Shown in pieces: positions 24,663 through 32,546 of a stretch of DNA of 64,000 nucleotides. The DNA lies in the NCBI RefSeq assembly GCF_000718515.1, contig NZ_JNZS01000013.1:130101-194100 (forward strand), read 5' to 3'. The notes below the pieces were generated by a model. The model made no database searches and had not been told where the DNA came from. It saw nothing but the letters and a program-made list of their open reading frames with translations. This stretch comes from Micromonospora parva (GTDB lineage: Bacteria; Actinomycetota; Actinomycetes; Mycobacteriales; Micromonosporaceae). Position 1 is the stretch's first letter. Every line of letters starts with the position of its first letter. A program made the translations under genes and the position numbers.

Positions 24663-24912
24663 CGGTACGGAAGCCCAGGTCATCGGCCTGGGCTTCTGCC
24701 GTTTCTAAGGTCGACCACTCAACCTGCTCACCGGACCACAGCGCCCCTCCCTCCAGCCGGGCATCAGCTTCCCGATCAACCTCGGGGCCACCGAGAGTGA
24801 CGTTGATCTGAGAGTGATCGAGGATCTCTGTGACGACGCGGACGCAGTCGGGGCCATGAACGACGGGTCGGAGGCACCCGGCCTGGCGGCGATGCCTTAC
24901 GGCTGTCACCAC
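24595..24912 (-). pseudogene. Tyrosine recombinase (integrase) C-terminal remnant
   Basis: The reading frame keeps the integrase motif VTEILDHSQINVTL (usual form ...LGHSQI.VT...Y.H) and a following DREADARLEGG helix like the end of actinobacterial phage integrases. The segment that should hold the nucleophilic Tyr is missing, and everything before the HSQ motif is lost. The last codons (GIEPSTYALRVRRSSRLS) are simply the antisense of tRNA-Thr, as happens when an integrase gene abuts its attachment site. It is a fossil of an element integrated at this tRNA. Confidence 0.75.
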
Positions 24913-25259
24913 TGCTCATCGAGGGCTGCGATCTGCCTACGGAGGTTTCGGGCATCGGTCGGCGGCAGGACCGCAACGGCGACGTCCAGGACCCAGCGCA
25001 GTTCGGGCGGGTTCGGACAGCACTCCATCACCCCGCAGCCGGCGCTCTCGTCCCACAAGCGATGCCATGGGTGGCGCACAAACCATGACCAGGTGCGTAG
25101 TGCATCAGACACGGCCTGGTTCCAGAGTCGCGTGCGTTCGAGGGAGGCGATGACCTTCAAGCCCTGGGCCGAGAGTCCAGGGATCACCGAGGTTGACCCG
25201 TCAAGAGGTCGCCGGTAGATGAAGTCGGCACGCAGTTGCGCGGGGCGCCTACGCGGCAT
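24906..25259 (-). CDS. Hypothetical protein, 117 aa
   Basis: A soluble protein with a Trp-rich middle (LRTWSWFVRHPWHRLWDESAG) and no recognised motif. Codon use is less GC-biased at third positions than in the surrounding genes (TCA, CTA, CGT, TTT occur). This fits acquisition with the element represented by the adjacent integrase remnant. The start ATG has only a weak AAAGGG site. The 3' end overlaps the integrase remnant by seven bases. The function is unknown. Confidence 0.5.
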   Translation of the reverse strand: MPRRRPAQLRADFIYRRPLDGSTSVIPGLSAQGLKVIASLERTRLWNQAVSDALRTWSWFVRHPWHRLWDESAGCGVMECCPNPPELRWVLDVAVAVLPPTDARNLRRQIAALDEQW

Positions 25260-25349
25260 TGCCCTTTCGTGGAGTCGACATGCCGATCATCGTTGCACAC
25301 CGGCTTTCGGCACAGAGCTTGTGAGCGATACCGCCGTAGTCTTACGCCC

Positions 25350-25727
25350 GTGGGTCCAGATCGACCAGATCCCCGTCCGCTGTCACCAGAGGAGGCCGCG
25401 GTCCTGCATGCGTTGCTGTCGCAGGACTTCCCCGGCGCGAGCGAACTCCGGATGCAGTCGCGGAACGTCCTGGCTCAGCCGGGTTGTGGCTGTGGCTGCG
25501 GCACTATCTGGCTTTGGCCGCAAGGTCGACACCCACCGGCCTCCGGTGCGACGCGTCCGGTACCAGCCGAAGGCATCGTGGTCGACGATCAAGGCAAGAC
25601 GGTTGGCGGCATCTTGCTGTTCGTTCAGGAGGGCCAATTGGCGGACCTTGAGGTGCACTCGTACGACGAGCCACTGCCGATGCCCTCGGCGCACCGGGTG
25701 TCGTGGTTCCTCAGAGACCGTCTATGA
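25350..25727 (+). CDS. Conserved hypothetical protein with Cys-rich loop
   Basis: A 125-residue protein. It opens PLSPEEAAVLHALLSQDFPGASELRMQ, has a Cys cluster QPGCGCGCGTIWL, and ends in a beta-rich part (GGILLFVQEGQLADLEVHSYDEPLP). This pattern is common in small actinobacterial proteins of unknown role. The GTG at 25350 sits 7 nt after TAGTCT (25337-25342), a leaderless promoter layout. The earlier in-frame start is unsupported. The stop overlaps the next gene (ATGA), so the two form an operon. Confidence 0.65.
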   Translation: MGPDRPDPRPLSPEEAAVLHALLSQDFPGASELRMQSRNVLAQPGCGCGCGTIWLWPQGRHPPASGATRPVPAEGIVVDDQGKTVGGILLFVQEGQLADLEVHSYDEPLPMPSAHRVSWFLRDRL

Positions 25728-26158
25728 GCGAACCGTTCGTCCTTGAGAGGTCTGGCGACCAGCGGTGGCTTGTTCATCCGCCGCACGATCCGTACGGCGA
25801 CGGCTACGTCTACACGATCGCGACGGAGTTGCACGAACTCAACATGACAGCGTCGACAGTCGCCAAGATCGATGGACTTTACGCCTCCCCGGACACGACG
25901 CTGCCCGGGTTCGTGGAGAGGCTCGCGGCCGATTGGGAGGGTTGGAGCGGCACCCGTACCTGGACATCGATGGAACGCGAGCTGGTGATCGATGCTCGGC
26001 ACGACGGTCGAGGCCACGTGTCGCTGGGTGTGACTCTTCGGGCTCCCGGCCCCGACTGGGACGACACGGCCTGGTCCGCCAGAGCGGTCTTCGTCCTCGA
26101 AGCGGGAGAGGAGCTGACCCGCTTCGCCGGCGACCTCACACACTTCCTCCGTGCATAG
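25724..26158 (+). CDS. DUF6228-like protein
   Basis: A 144-residue protein that resembles DUF6228 proteins: an N-terminal strand region with PYGDGYVYTIATEL, a middle FVERLAADWEGWSGTRTWTSMERELVIDARHDGRGHVSLGV split over two strands, and a C-terminal helix VFVLEAGEELTRFAGDLTHFLRA. The function is not known. Small operons like this are found among accessory genes of actinobacteria. It starts with an ATGA overlap with the upstream gene. Confidence 0.65.
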   Translation: MSEPFVLERSGDQRWLVHPPHDPYGDGYVYTIATELHELNMTASTVAKIDGLYASPDTTLPGFVERLAADWEGWSGTRTWTSMERELVIDARHDGRGHVSLGVTLRAPGPDWDDTAWSARAVFVLEAGEELTRFAGDLTHFLRA

Positions 26159-26170
26159 CAGCGGTCGCTC

Positions 26171-26314
26171 TTACCGCAGCATGTCCGCGTCGCCCGTCTC
26201 CTGATCGACAGCCACACGCAACGGCCATCCAAAACTCACGACATGGCAACGCCGCACGCCGGTCACAGTCGCCACCTGCTCGACCCGGCCATCCACGGAC
26301 TGCCGCATGGTCAT
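26171..26314 (-). CDS. Possible small coupled ORF, 47 aa
   Basis: An open frame of 47 codons beginning ATG ACC ATG, whose first ATG overlaps the TGA of the glycosyltransferase-methyltransferase gene (ATGA), and ending TAA at 26171. Third positions are strongly G/C (GTC GAG CAG GTG GCG ACT GTG ACC GGC), like the real genes here. The product MTMRQSVDGRVEQVATVTG... has no recognised domain. No Shine-Dalgarno site is needed if it is translated by coupling. The second cassette has no counterpart. Confidence 0.35.
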   Translation of the reverse strand: MTMRQSVDGRVEQVATVTGVRRCHVVSFGWPLRVAVDQETGDADMLR

Positions 26315-27576
26315 ATGTTCAGCAGGCCGCCGTTGCGCTGGGCGTCATCCTTGATAGCGATGAGATTCGCGGAGACGTACGGGATGTTGTGTGTCTTGTG
26401 CCATTCGCTCGGGAAGTACGTGACCAACCGGGACGCCTGAAATCGGCATGTGATTTCAGGTACGAACCGAGAATATTTGACATCCGTGAAGTACCAGAAG
26501 GAGTTTTCGTTGTAGAAGGCCACATGCGTTGGATCCTGGTAGGCACCTCGACCGTCGGTGCTAGGGGTCAGCGACAACAGCATCCCGTTCGGTGCGAGCA
26601 ATCGGTACAACTCGTTGAACAGCGCGACCTTGTCCGGGATGTGTTCCAGGAAGTCCACCGCCCGAATGACCCCGACGCTGTTGTCCGGCAGGTCGACACC
26701 CTTCGTTATGTCGCAGACGATGTCGACACCCGAAGCGGCGTGGTAATCCAGACCGAGATACCCTTCCGGCTTGTTGTGGGCGGCGCCCAGGTCGAGTGCC
26801 AGGAGTCCCTGCCGCCGCGACCAGGCCAGCACATTGTGTTGAATGTTCCGGTCGTAGATCTCCACGGTGCGCTGCTGGATGCGGGCGTTGACATCCGGAA
26901 TGCGCTGCGTGTTCTTGGCGTGCATGCGCTGGAGGTACAGGCATTTCTGAATGTGATGGAACTCGCTCACCTGGTACATCCGAGCCATGAGGTCGGCGTC
27001 GTCCGCGACGTCGAGCGACTCGTCGTACCCGCCGACCTTCTCGTAGATGTCCCGGCGGAACGCCCGTACGTGGTTGGGCGCGTACCAGATGTAGCTCACG
27101 TTGTGCGGGGTCGGCGGCATCGCCCGGCAGACCAGCACCTCGCGGCCGTCCACCTTCTCGTCGTAGTGCCGCCAGCCGAACGAACTCGCGAAACGGTCCT
27201 CGGAGCGGCCGCCGTCCTCCTGGATCTGCGCGGTGTCGCTGTAGACGAACCCCACCTCCGGGTTCGCGTCGAAGGCATCGACGATCTCTTGCAGACAGTC
27301 GCTACTGAGCAGATCGTCGTCGTCCAGCTCGACCAGGATGTCGCCGGCAGCCTCGGCGCAGGCGTACCCCTTCACAGCGCCGACGCCGTTCAGGTTGTCC
27401 TGGACGATGAGCCGAATGCGATCGTCATGCCTCTCGGGCCGCCAACGCGACCCCTGATTGAGGATGACCACCCATTCCCAGTCGGTGAAAGTCTGGGCGA
27501 CGAGCGATTCGAAACACTCGTCGATGAAGCGAGTGCGGTTGCTCCCCGTGAAGACCGTTACGCGAGGTGTGCGCAT
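26311..27576 (-). CDS. Glycosyltransferase 2-methyltransferase fusion (cassette 1)
   Basis: A 421-residue cytosolic protein. Residues 1 to about 230 are a GT-A/GT2 domain: VTVFTGSNRTRFIDECFESL at the nucleotide-binding start, DILVELDDDDLLSSD as the metal-binding DxD-type motif, and VGGYDESLDVADDADLM as the acceptor-side ED-like motif. From about 250 it is a class I methyltransferase: LLALDLGAAHNKPEGYLGLD (SAM site), VDIVCDITKGVDLPDNSVG and VIRAVDFLEHIPDKVALFNEL, ending with DPTHVAFYNENSFWYFTD. It follows the TPR lipoprotein and collagen-like genes on the same strand. The ATG at 27576 is preferred since it aligns with the paralog at 61687-62952; GTG 27588 overlaps the upstream stop. By eye about three quarters of residues are identical to the paralog. 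Confidence 0.85.
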   Translation of the reverse strand: MRTPRVTVFTGSNRTRFIDECFESLVAQTFTDWEWVVILNQGSRWRPERHDDRIRLIVQDNLNGVGAVKGYACAEAAGDILVELDDDDLLSSDCLQEIVDAFDANPEVGFVYSDTAQIQEDGGRSEDRFASSFGWRHYDEKVDGREVLVCRAMPPTPHNVSYIWYAPNHVRAFRRDIYEKVGGYDESLDVADDADLMARMYQVSEFHHIQKCLYLQRMHAKNTQRIPDVNARIQQRTVEIYDRNIQHNVLAWSRRQGLLALDLGAAHNKPEGYLGLDYHAASGVDIVCDITKGVDLPDNSVGVIRAVDFLEHIPDKVALFNELYRLLAPNGMLLSLTPSTDGRGAYQDPTHVAFYNENSFWYFTDVKYSRFVPEITCRFQASRLVTYFPSEWHKTHNIPYVSANLIAIKDDAQRNGGLLNI

Positions 27577-27584
27577 GGAGCCAA

Positions 27585-28202
27585 TCACCTACCTGCCGGC
27601 GTCGAGGACCGCGTGGTAGGGGGCGTGCGGTACTTCGCAGGCACGGCTGAGCTGAGCCCCTTGTCCAGGCGGATCGCCGTCTTGAAGGCGTCCCGCGCCG
27701 CCGCGTCCTCACCGGACTGGGACAGCAGCATGCCCAGTCGTAGGTAGGCGGTCGACGACTTGTTGTCGATCGACACGATCTTGCGGTAGATGTCCATCGC
27801 CGTCGTCGGTGCCTTACCTTCCAGGGCGATGGCCTTGTTGTAGAGGGCCGGCTTGTAGTTGGCGTCGGCCGCCAGTGCCTTGTCGTAGTTGCTGATCGCC
27901 TCGTCGGCCTGATTGCGCGACTGGGCGATGTAGCCCAGGTTGAACCAGGCAAACTTGTTGTCGGCCTCGGCGTCCAGCAGCTTCTCGAAGGTGGCCTTCG
28001 CCGCGTCGAAGTCGCCGGCCTGGCCCTGCTCGAGACCGAGCTTCAGCAGATCAGCCGGCGTTTCGGTGCCACCGTTCGTCTTGTCGGTGTTGCCGGCGTT
28101 GTTCGTCTGTGGCTTCTCGGCAGGCTTGTCGCTGCATGCCGTGACACCGGTCAGCAGGACCGCACCGCAGGCGAGCGACCCGAGTATCTGACGCATGTTC
28201 AT
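27585..28202 (-). CDS. TPR lipoprotein (cassette 1)
   Basis: A 205-residue exported protein. The signal peptide [19 protein letters not shown] is followed by the lipobox VTAC, giving lipid anchoring at Cys23. A disordered Lys/Asn/Thr-rich linker (about 25-50) leads to at least four TPR-like helical repeats: [78 protein letters not shown] and [27 protein letters not shown]. The TPRs probably bind a partner protein in the envelope. The ATG at 28202 overlaps the collagen-like stop (ATGA) and uses GAGGAGGAG inside the last Glu codons as ribosome site. It is paralogous to 61092-61682. Confidence 0.88.
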   Translation of the reverse strand: MNMRQILGSLACGAVLLTGVTACSDKPAEKPQTNNAGNTDKTNGGTETPADLLKLGLEQGQAGDFDAAKATFEKLLDAEADNKFAWFNLGYIAQSRNQADEAISNYDKALAADANYKPALYNKAIALEGKAPTTAMDIYRKIVSIDNKSSTAYLRLGMLLSQSGEDAAARDAFKTAIRLDKGLSSAVPAKYRTPPTTRSSTPAGR

Positions 28203-30118
28203 TTCTCCTCCTCGACGACAACGGGGCGGTTCGGCCTGCTGTTCGTCCGGTTGGCCTCGCTACTGTTGGACGTCGCGCGGTCCGACGTCTCGGACGGAGC
28301 CCCCAACATCAGCGGTGTGGCGAGTGAAATGCAGGAGACCCAGATGTCGGCGCCCCCGCCGGTAAAGGTGAACTGGTAGCCGCTGGTCGTGAGTGGCTGG
28401 ATGAGCACGGGGTTCACTCCTGCACCCGATAGCTGATATCCGGTTCCGACAGCGATATCTCCCGGCTCACAGCCGAAATCGACGGGGGTGTCTGCGATCA
28501 CGGTCAGCGGACCCTGGATGTAGGCGGCCTGGATTCCGTTGCCCGCCACGCCCTGCGCGCCTTGGGCGCCCTGCGCGCCCTGCGCACCTTGGGCGCCTTG
28601 GAAACCTTGAGCGCCGGTGGCGCCTTGGGCGCCTGTGTCACCTTGTGGGCCTTGGGCACCGGTGGCGCCTTGGAAGCCCTGGACCCCTTGGGCCCCTGCG
28701 TCGCCCTGTGGGCCTTGGGGGCCGGTGGCGCCTTGGGCGCCTGTGTCACCTTGTGGGCCGCCTTGTGCGCCTTGTGCGCCTGCATCGCCCTGTGGGCCTT
28801 GGGGGCCGGTGGCGCCTTGGGCGCCTGCATCGCCTTGCGCGCCTTGAGCGCCGGTGGCGCCTTGAGCGCCTGCATCGCCCTGTGGGCCTTGAGCGCCGGT
28901 GGCGCCTTGAGCGCCTGCATCGCCTTGCGCGCCTTGGAAGCCTTGTGCGCCTGCGGCTCCCTGTGGGCCTTGGGGGCCGGTGGCGCCTTGGGCGCCTGCA
29001 TCGCCCTGTGGGCCTTGAGCGCCGGTGGCGCCTTGAGCGCCTGCATCGCCTTGCGCGCCTTGAGCGCCTGCATCGCCTTGCGCGCCTTGGAAGCCTTGTG
29101 CGCCTGCAGCTCCCTGTGGGCCTTGGGGGCCGGTGGCCCCCTGTGCGCCTGCATCGCCTTGGGCGCCTTGGGCACCTGCGTCGCCTTGTGGGCCTTGGGG
29201 ACCGGTGGCGCCTTGAGCGCCCGCGTCACCTTGAGCGCCGGTGGCGCCCTGTGAACCCTGAGCGCCGGTGGCGCCCTGAGCCCCTGCATCGCCTTGGGGG
29301 CCGGTGGCGCCTTGTGCGCCTGCGTCGCCTTGTGCGCCTTGGAAGCCTTGGGCGCCGGTGGCACCTTGGGCGCCCGCATCACCCTGAGCGCCTTGAACGC
29401 CTGCGTCGCCTTGGGCACCGGTGGCGCCTTGGAAACCCTGAGTACCTTGGGCGCCCGAGTCGCCCTGTGCGCCCTGTGCGCCTGCGTCACCCTGCGGGCC
29501 TTGAGCCCCGGTGGCGCCTTGAGCGCCTGCGTCACCCTGAGCGCCTTGAGCGCCCGGCACGCCGGTGGCGCCCTGAGCGCCTTGGAAGCCTTGAGCGCCT
29601 TGGGCGCCTGTGTTGCCCTGGGCGCCTTGGGCGCCTGTGTTGCCTTGAGCGCCCTGGCTGCCCGCTTCGCCTTGGAATCCCTGTGCGCCTTGAGCGCCTG
29701 CGTCGCCCTGGGCACCCTGAGCACCGTGAGCGCCCGCGTCGCCTTGAGCGCCCTGAGGGCCTTGGGGGCCTTGCTTGCCGTGCGGGTAGTCGTCCTTGTC
29801 CTTGTCGTGACCGCCCCAGGGGCTCTGCCAGCCCTGCGGACCGTAGTCCGGTTGCCCGTCGGGGTACTGGTCCCACGAATCGTCGGGCCCGTCGCTGTCT
29901 TGGCGGACCGTTGACCAGGATGAGGGCCACGCGCCGAGTTGGCCATGCGGGCCGGGCGTACCGATGTGTACGTCCTGTGCGGACGGCTTCGCTTCCACCG
30001 GTTGCGCTGCGGCTGCGGGCCCACCCGTCATTCCGACTACCAGTAGGGCGGAACTCAGCCCTGAAGCCGCCCGGGCATGGTTCAGCCGCCGCCGCCGCAG
30101 CCGTCGGTTGTTGCTCAT
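28199..30118 (-). CDS. Secreted collagen-like Gly-X-Y protein (cassette 1)
   Basis: A 639-residue protein. The Arg-rich N-terminus and hydrophobic segment (residues 17-38, ending AAAAQ) form an export signal. A Gly/Pro/Asp/His linker (40-113) follows. Residues 114-526 are about 137 Gly-X-Y triplets, mostly [12 protein letters not shown] and GFQ, with almost no Pro or Lys in Y. The register is broken once by an extra Gly at residues 453-454. The C-terminal domain (527-639) has two Cys ([15 protein letters not shown] and IWVSCISLA) and ends in an Asn/Ser/Arg tail plus EEEK. A collagen-like triple helix is expected, assembled outside the cell. GGAGGGG precedes the ATG. It is the first gene of a three-gene unit. 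Confidence 0.93.
   Translation of the reverse strand: MSNNRRLRRRRLNHARAASGLSSALLVVGMTGGPAAAAQPVEAKPSAQDVHIGTPGPHGQLGAWPSSWSTVRQDSDGPDDSWDQYPDGQPDYGPQGWQSPWGGHDKDKDDYPHGKQGPQGPQGAQGDAGAHGAQGAQGDAGAQGAQGFQGEAGSQGAQGNTGAQGAQGNTGAQGAQGFQGAQGATGVPGAQGAQGDAGAQGATGAQGPQGDAGAQGAQGDSGAQGTQGFQGATGAQGDAGVQGAQGDAGAQGATGAQGFQGAQGDAGAQGATGPQGDAGAQGATGAQGSQGATGAQGDAGAQGATGPQGPQGDAGAQGAQGDAGAQGATGPQGPQGAAGAQGFQGAQGDAGAQGAQGDAGAQGATGAQGPQGDAGAQGATGPQGPQGAAGAQGFQGAQGDAGAQGATGAQGPQGDAGAQGATGAQGAQGDAGAQGATGPQGPQGDAGAQGAQGGPQGDTGAQGATGPQGPQGDAGAQGVQGFQGATGAQGPQGDTGAQGATGAQGFQGAQGAQGAQGAQGAQGVAGNGIQAAYIQGPLTVIADTPVDFGCEPGDIAVGTGYQLSGAGVNPVLIQPLTTSGYQFTFTGGGADIWVSCISLATPLMLGAPSETSDRATSNSSEANRTNSRPNRPVVVEEEK
28540..29795. 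repeat. Internal repeat array of collagen-like gene 1
   Basis: A long in-gene array of 9-bp-periodic DNA corresponding to Gly-X-Y codons, with larger near-identical blocks (GCCTTGAGCGCCTGCATCGC and relatives) recurring many times. Such arrays expand and contract by slippage or recombination, so copy number may vary between strains. It is not a CRISPR array because there are no unique spacers. Confidence 0.85.
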
Positions 30119-30165
30119 GACCCCTCCAGAGCCACCCCGGATACACCCAGAGCTACCTACTAGTC

Positions 30166-30198
30166 ACTCGCCGCTATTGGCGGGCGAGTTGTAGCGTA
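30166..30198 (-). promoter_or_regulatory. Promoter and 5'-leader hairpin of collagen-like gene 1
   Basis: On the minus strand a -10-like TACGCT (30198-30193) is followed directly by a 24-bp hairpin (ACTCGCC...GGCGAGT arms, 30166-30189). The predicted transcript would therefore begin with the hairpin about 48 nt before the ATG at 30118. The rest of the 30119-30432 gap is unusually AT-rich for this genome (around 30240-30290) and carries no gene. Confidence 0.4.
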
Positions 30199-30432
30199 TT
30201 CGACCCATTGGTCGGTCGAGGGGGGTTTTGGTGGCACCTAGATACATTTAGAAGAATGCGGAACTTACTTACGATCAGGGCATAGGCCCTGGCCACCGCG
30301 TTGCGGGCCGCCCATTCCAAGGACTCGTCACGTCGGGGGCGGCTCACCGCCGCACCCGCAGGTCGCGGTAGGCGTCACGCTCCTGCTGGGGAAGCGCCAC
30401 CGTGCGAACGACGTCGCGAGGAGGCCTCGGCG

Positions 30433-31308
30433 TCAGCCTCGCGTCTCTCGCCCCGGCGTTGACCCCGCGAGTGCGGCGGCCACCCGGAGCGCCTCGCGTC
30501 GGCCCTGGTCGCGGGCTGCGGCTACGAGCGCGGGCACGACGGATCGGTCCATCACGCCGGTCCCCTGCGCTCGTCTGGAGGCTTGGTCGCGAAGCAGCAA
30601 CTCCACCCGGCGGCCCGTGCCCAGCGCGGCTCGCTGCTTCTCGATGCGCGCCCACGGCCCGATCGCGGCGGTGCTCGGCGCGAGGGCGATGACCGGGCCG
30701 TTTCCGGGGGCGAGGTCGAGGTTGAGGGTCGACCGCATGCCGCCATCCATGTAGCGGTGGGCGCCGATGGCAACCGGGGCGGCCGAGATCGGCATGGCGC
30801 AGCTCGCGGCGACAGCGTCCACCAGGGGTACGCCGTCGTGCCTGGTGAATGTGCGGCTGGCGCCCGTCCCGGTGTCGACGGCCACGATGCGAAGGTCGGC
30901 GTCGTCCCGCCAGGCGTGGTCGGGCAGTCGAGCCTCGGCTATCCGGCGCTGCCGGGACGGGTCGTCGATGCGTGCGGCGAGGGCGAGCCGGCCGAGGCGG
31001 CGAGCGGCCTGCTCGGGGCTGCGCGCGAACAGTTGTGCCCGGGCGAGCCGAAGCAGGTCGAGCAGGCGCAGGGCGGGTGAGGTCTCGTGGGCGACGCCGC
31101 CGCGCTGTCGCTCGAAGAGTTCCGCCAGGGGGGTGCCGCTGGCGATCTGGGCACCCACGACGGCACCGGAGCTGGTGCCGATGAGGACTGCCTCCGGGGT
31201 CACGGTCACCCCCTCGTCGGCAAGCCCGGCGAGGATGCCGACCTCCCAGGCGATGCCAGCTACTCCACCGCCACCGAGCACCCAGACAGGCCGCGCGTCG
31301 TCCGTCAT
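30433..31308 (-). CDS. Patatin-like phospholipase
   Basis: A 291-residue cytoplasmic lipid hydrolase of the RssA/patatin type. The oxyanion hole is GGGGVAGIAWE, the nucleophile elbow GTSSG (Ser in GxSxG), and the catalytic Asp is in the DGG motif MDGGMRSTLN. These are complete, so activity is likely. The substrate (phospholipid or acyl ester) is not defined. The ATG at 31308 has GAGG 7 bases upstream, and the frame also contains ATG at 31320 without one. An imperfect inverted repeat, ACTGCTAAC to GCTAACAGT at about 31330-31365, lies just upstream and may be an operator. Confidence 0.85.
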   Translation of the reverse strand: MTDDARPVWVLGGGGVAGIAWEVGILAGLADEGVTVTPEAVLIGTSSGAVVGAQIASGTPLAELFERQRGGVAHETSPALRLLDLLRLARAQLFARSPEQAARRLGRLALAARIDDPSRQRRIAEARLPDHAWRDDADLRIVAVDTGTGASRTFTRHDGVPLVDAVAASCAMPISAAPVAIGAHRYMDGGMRSTLNLDLAPGNGPVIALAPSTAAIGPWARIEKQRAALGTGRRVELLLRDQASRRAQGTGVMDRSVVPALVAAARDQGRREALRVAAALAGSTPGRETRG

Positions 31309-31395
31309 CAGTCGCCTCATTCGGTGGAATACTGCTAACGCTGTACGCAGTTGAGGCTAACAGTGGTGACTGTGGATCGACAACGGGTGCGGTGC

Positions 31396-32040
31396 TCAGG
31401 GTTCCCGTCGGCCGACGATGGTTCCGCCGAGTCGGCTCTCCGCCGAGGTGACGGTGGTCTGCGAGTCGACGGTGAACCCGTGCTGACGTAGCCAGGCCGC
31501 TACCTGGGCTGGCTGCCGACGATGGACGTGCACGTTCATCGGGTGGCCGCCGTAGCCCTCCGTCTTGAGGGTCGTCTCGTCGCCCACGTGGAACCCGAGC
31601 AGCAGGGGGCCACCGGGGCGGATCACCCGCCGGAAATGCGCGAACACGGAGTCGATCTGGTCGTCGGGGATGTGGATGAGGGAGTACCAGGCGACCACGC
31701 CAACGACCGAGTCATCGGCCAGGTCGAGGTCGGTCATCGAGCCGACCTCGAACCTCAGCTCAGGGTGATCACGGCGGGCCACCTCGATCATCCCGGGCGA
31801 GAGATCGATCCCGAAGGCGTCGACGCCGAGCGTGTGCAGGTGGGCGGTGATGCGACCCGTCCCGCAGCCCACATCAGCGACCGGCCCGCCGCCGGCAGCC
31901 CGCACGAGATCGGCGAACGACGTCAGCGCGGCTCGTTCGTGCGGTGCCTGGGCCAGCAGGTCGCGTACCAGACGCGCGTAGCTGACCGCGACCGTGTCGT
32001 AGGAGGTGCGGGTCTCCGACAGCCAGTCGTCTGCGGTCAC
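31396..32040 (-). CDS. Class I SAM-dependent methyltransferase
   Basis: A 214-residue methyltransferase. Motif I is VADVGCGTGRITAHL, motif II DAFGIDLSPGMIEVAR, and post-motif GSMTDLDLADDSVVGVVAWYSLIHIP. The tail is HGFTVDSQTTVT. The substrate is unknown. The GTG at 32040 lies 7 nt after TAGCGT, so the mRNA is probably leaderless. The reading frame is open to 32142, but that part overlaps the divergent glyoxalase-like gene. The intergenic region is only about 67 bp and is shared by both genes. Confidence 0.85.
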   Translation of the reverse strand: MTADDWLSETRTSYDTVAVSYARLVRDLLAQAPHERAALTSFADLVRAAGGGPVADVGCGTGRITAHLHTLGVDAFGIDLSPGMIEVARRDHPELRFEVGSMTDLDLADDSVVGVVAWYSLIHIPDDQIDSVFAHFRRVIRPGGPLLLGFHVGDETTLKTEGYGGHPMNVHVHRRQPAQVAAWLRQHGFTVDSQTTVTSAESRLGGTIVGRREP

Positions 32041-32107
32041 CACGCCAACGCTAGTTGAGCTACACACTGATGGCTGGCCGTGCCCGACCGACAGTTTGGA
32101 GGCGTCC

Positions 32108-32515
32108 ATGACTTCCGCACCGGTGATCCTGAGTCTTCCCATCTCGGACCGCGCTACCTCCTACCGCTTCTATCGCGACGGACTCGGCCTCGACGCCGTG
32201 GGCGAGTTGGCCGACGACGGCATTCCCGAACCGTTGCAGTTCGTGGTCAACGACGGGCTGCGGCTGATGCTCATCCCGACCGGCGGCTTCGGCTGGGTGA
32301 TCGGCCGGCACGAGGTCGCCCCGAGGGGTCAGAGCGAATGCCTGCTCAACCTCGGTGTCGCCTCGCCGGCCGACGTGGACGCGCTCGTCGGGCGGGCGCG
32401 CACCGCCGGTGCCGAGATCATCACCGAGACGGCAGCGCATCCCTGGGCGTACGCGGGCGTCTTCGCGGACCCGGATGGTCACTTGTGGATGGTGACCGCC
32501 GACTCGGAGTCCTGA
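32108..32515 (+). CDS. VOC-family (glyoxalase/dioxygenase-fold) protein
   Basis: A 135-residue single VOC domain pair: ILSLPISDRATSYRFYRDGLGLDAV, then FVVNDGLRLMLIP, and ending FADPDGHLWMVTAD, whose Glu/His pattern matches the metal-binding face of the family. The reaction (isomerisation, hydrolysis or dioxygenation) cannot be assigned from the sequence. The ATG at 32108 has GGAGG with 5-base spacing. It is divergent from the methyltransferase at 32040. Confidence 0.75.
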   Translation: MTSAPVILSLPISDRATSYRFYRDGLGLDAVGELADDGIPEPLQFVVNDGLRLMLIPTGGFGWVIGRHEVAPRGQSECLLNLGVASPADVDALVGRARTAGAEIITETAAHPWAYAGVFADPDGHLWMVTADSES

Positions 32516-32546
32516 AACCGTCGGTGGTGGTGGTTACGGTCCGACG

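Noticed and set aside
28540..29795. Possible CRISPR-like array in the collagen gene
   Set aside because: Repeats are codon-phased Gly-X-Y blocks with no unique spacers and no cas genes.
28645..30120. Plus-strand frames through collagen gene 1 (RLRRWRLE-type repeats)
   Set aside because: Antisense translations of the repeat DNA. The Gly-X-Y frame on the minus strand has a signal peptide and a ribosome site, these do not.
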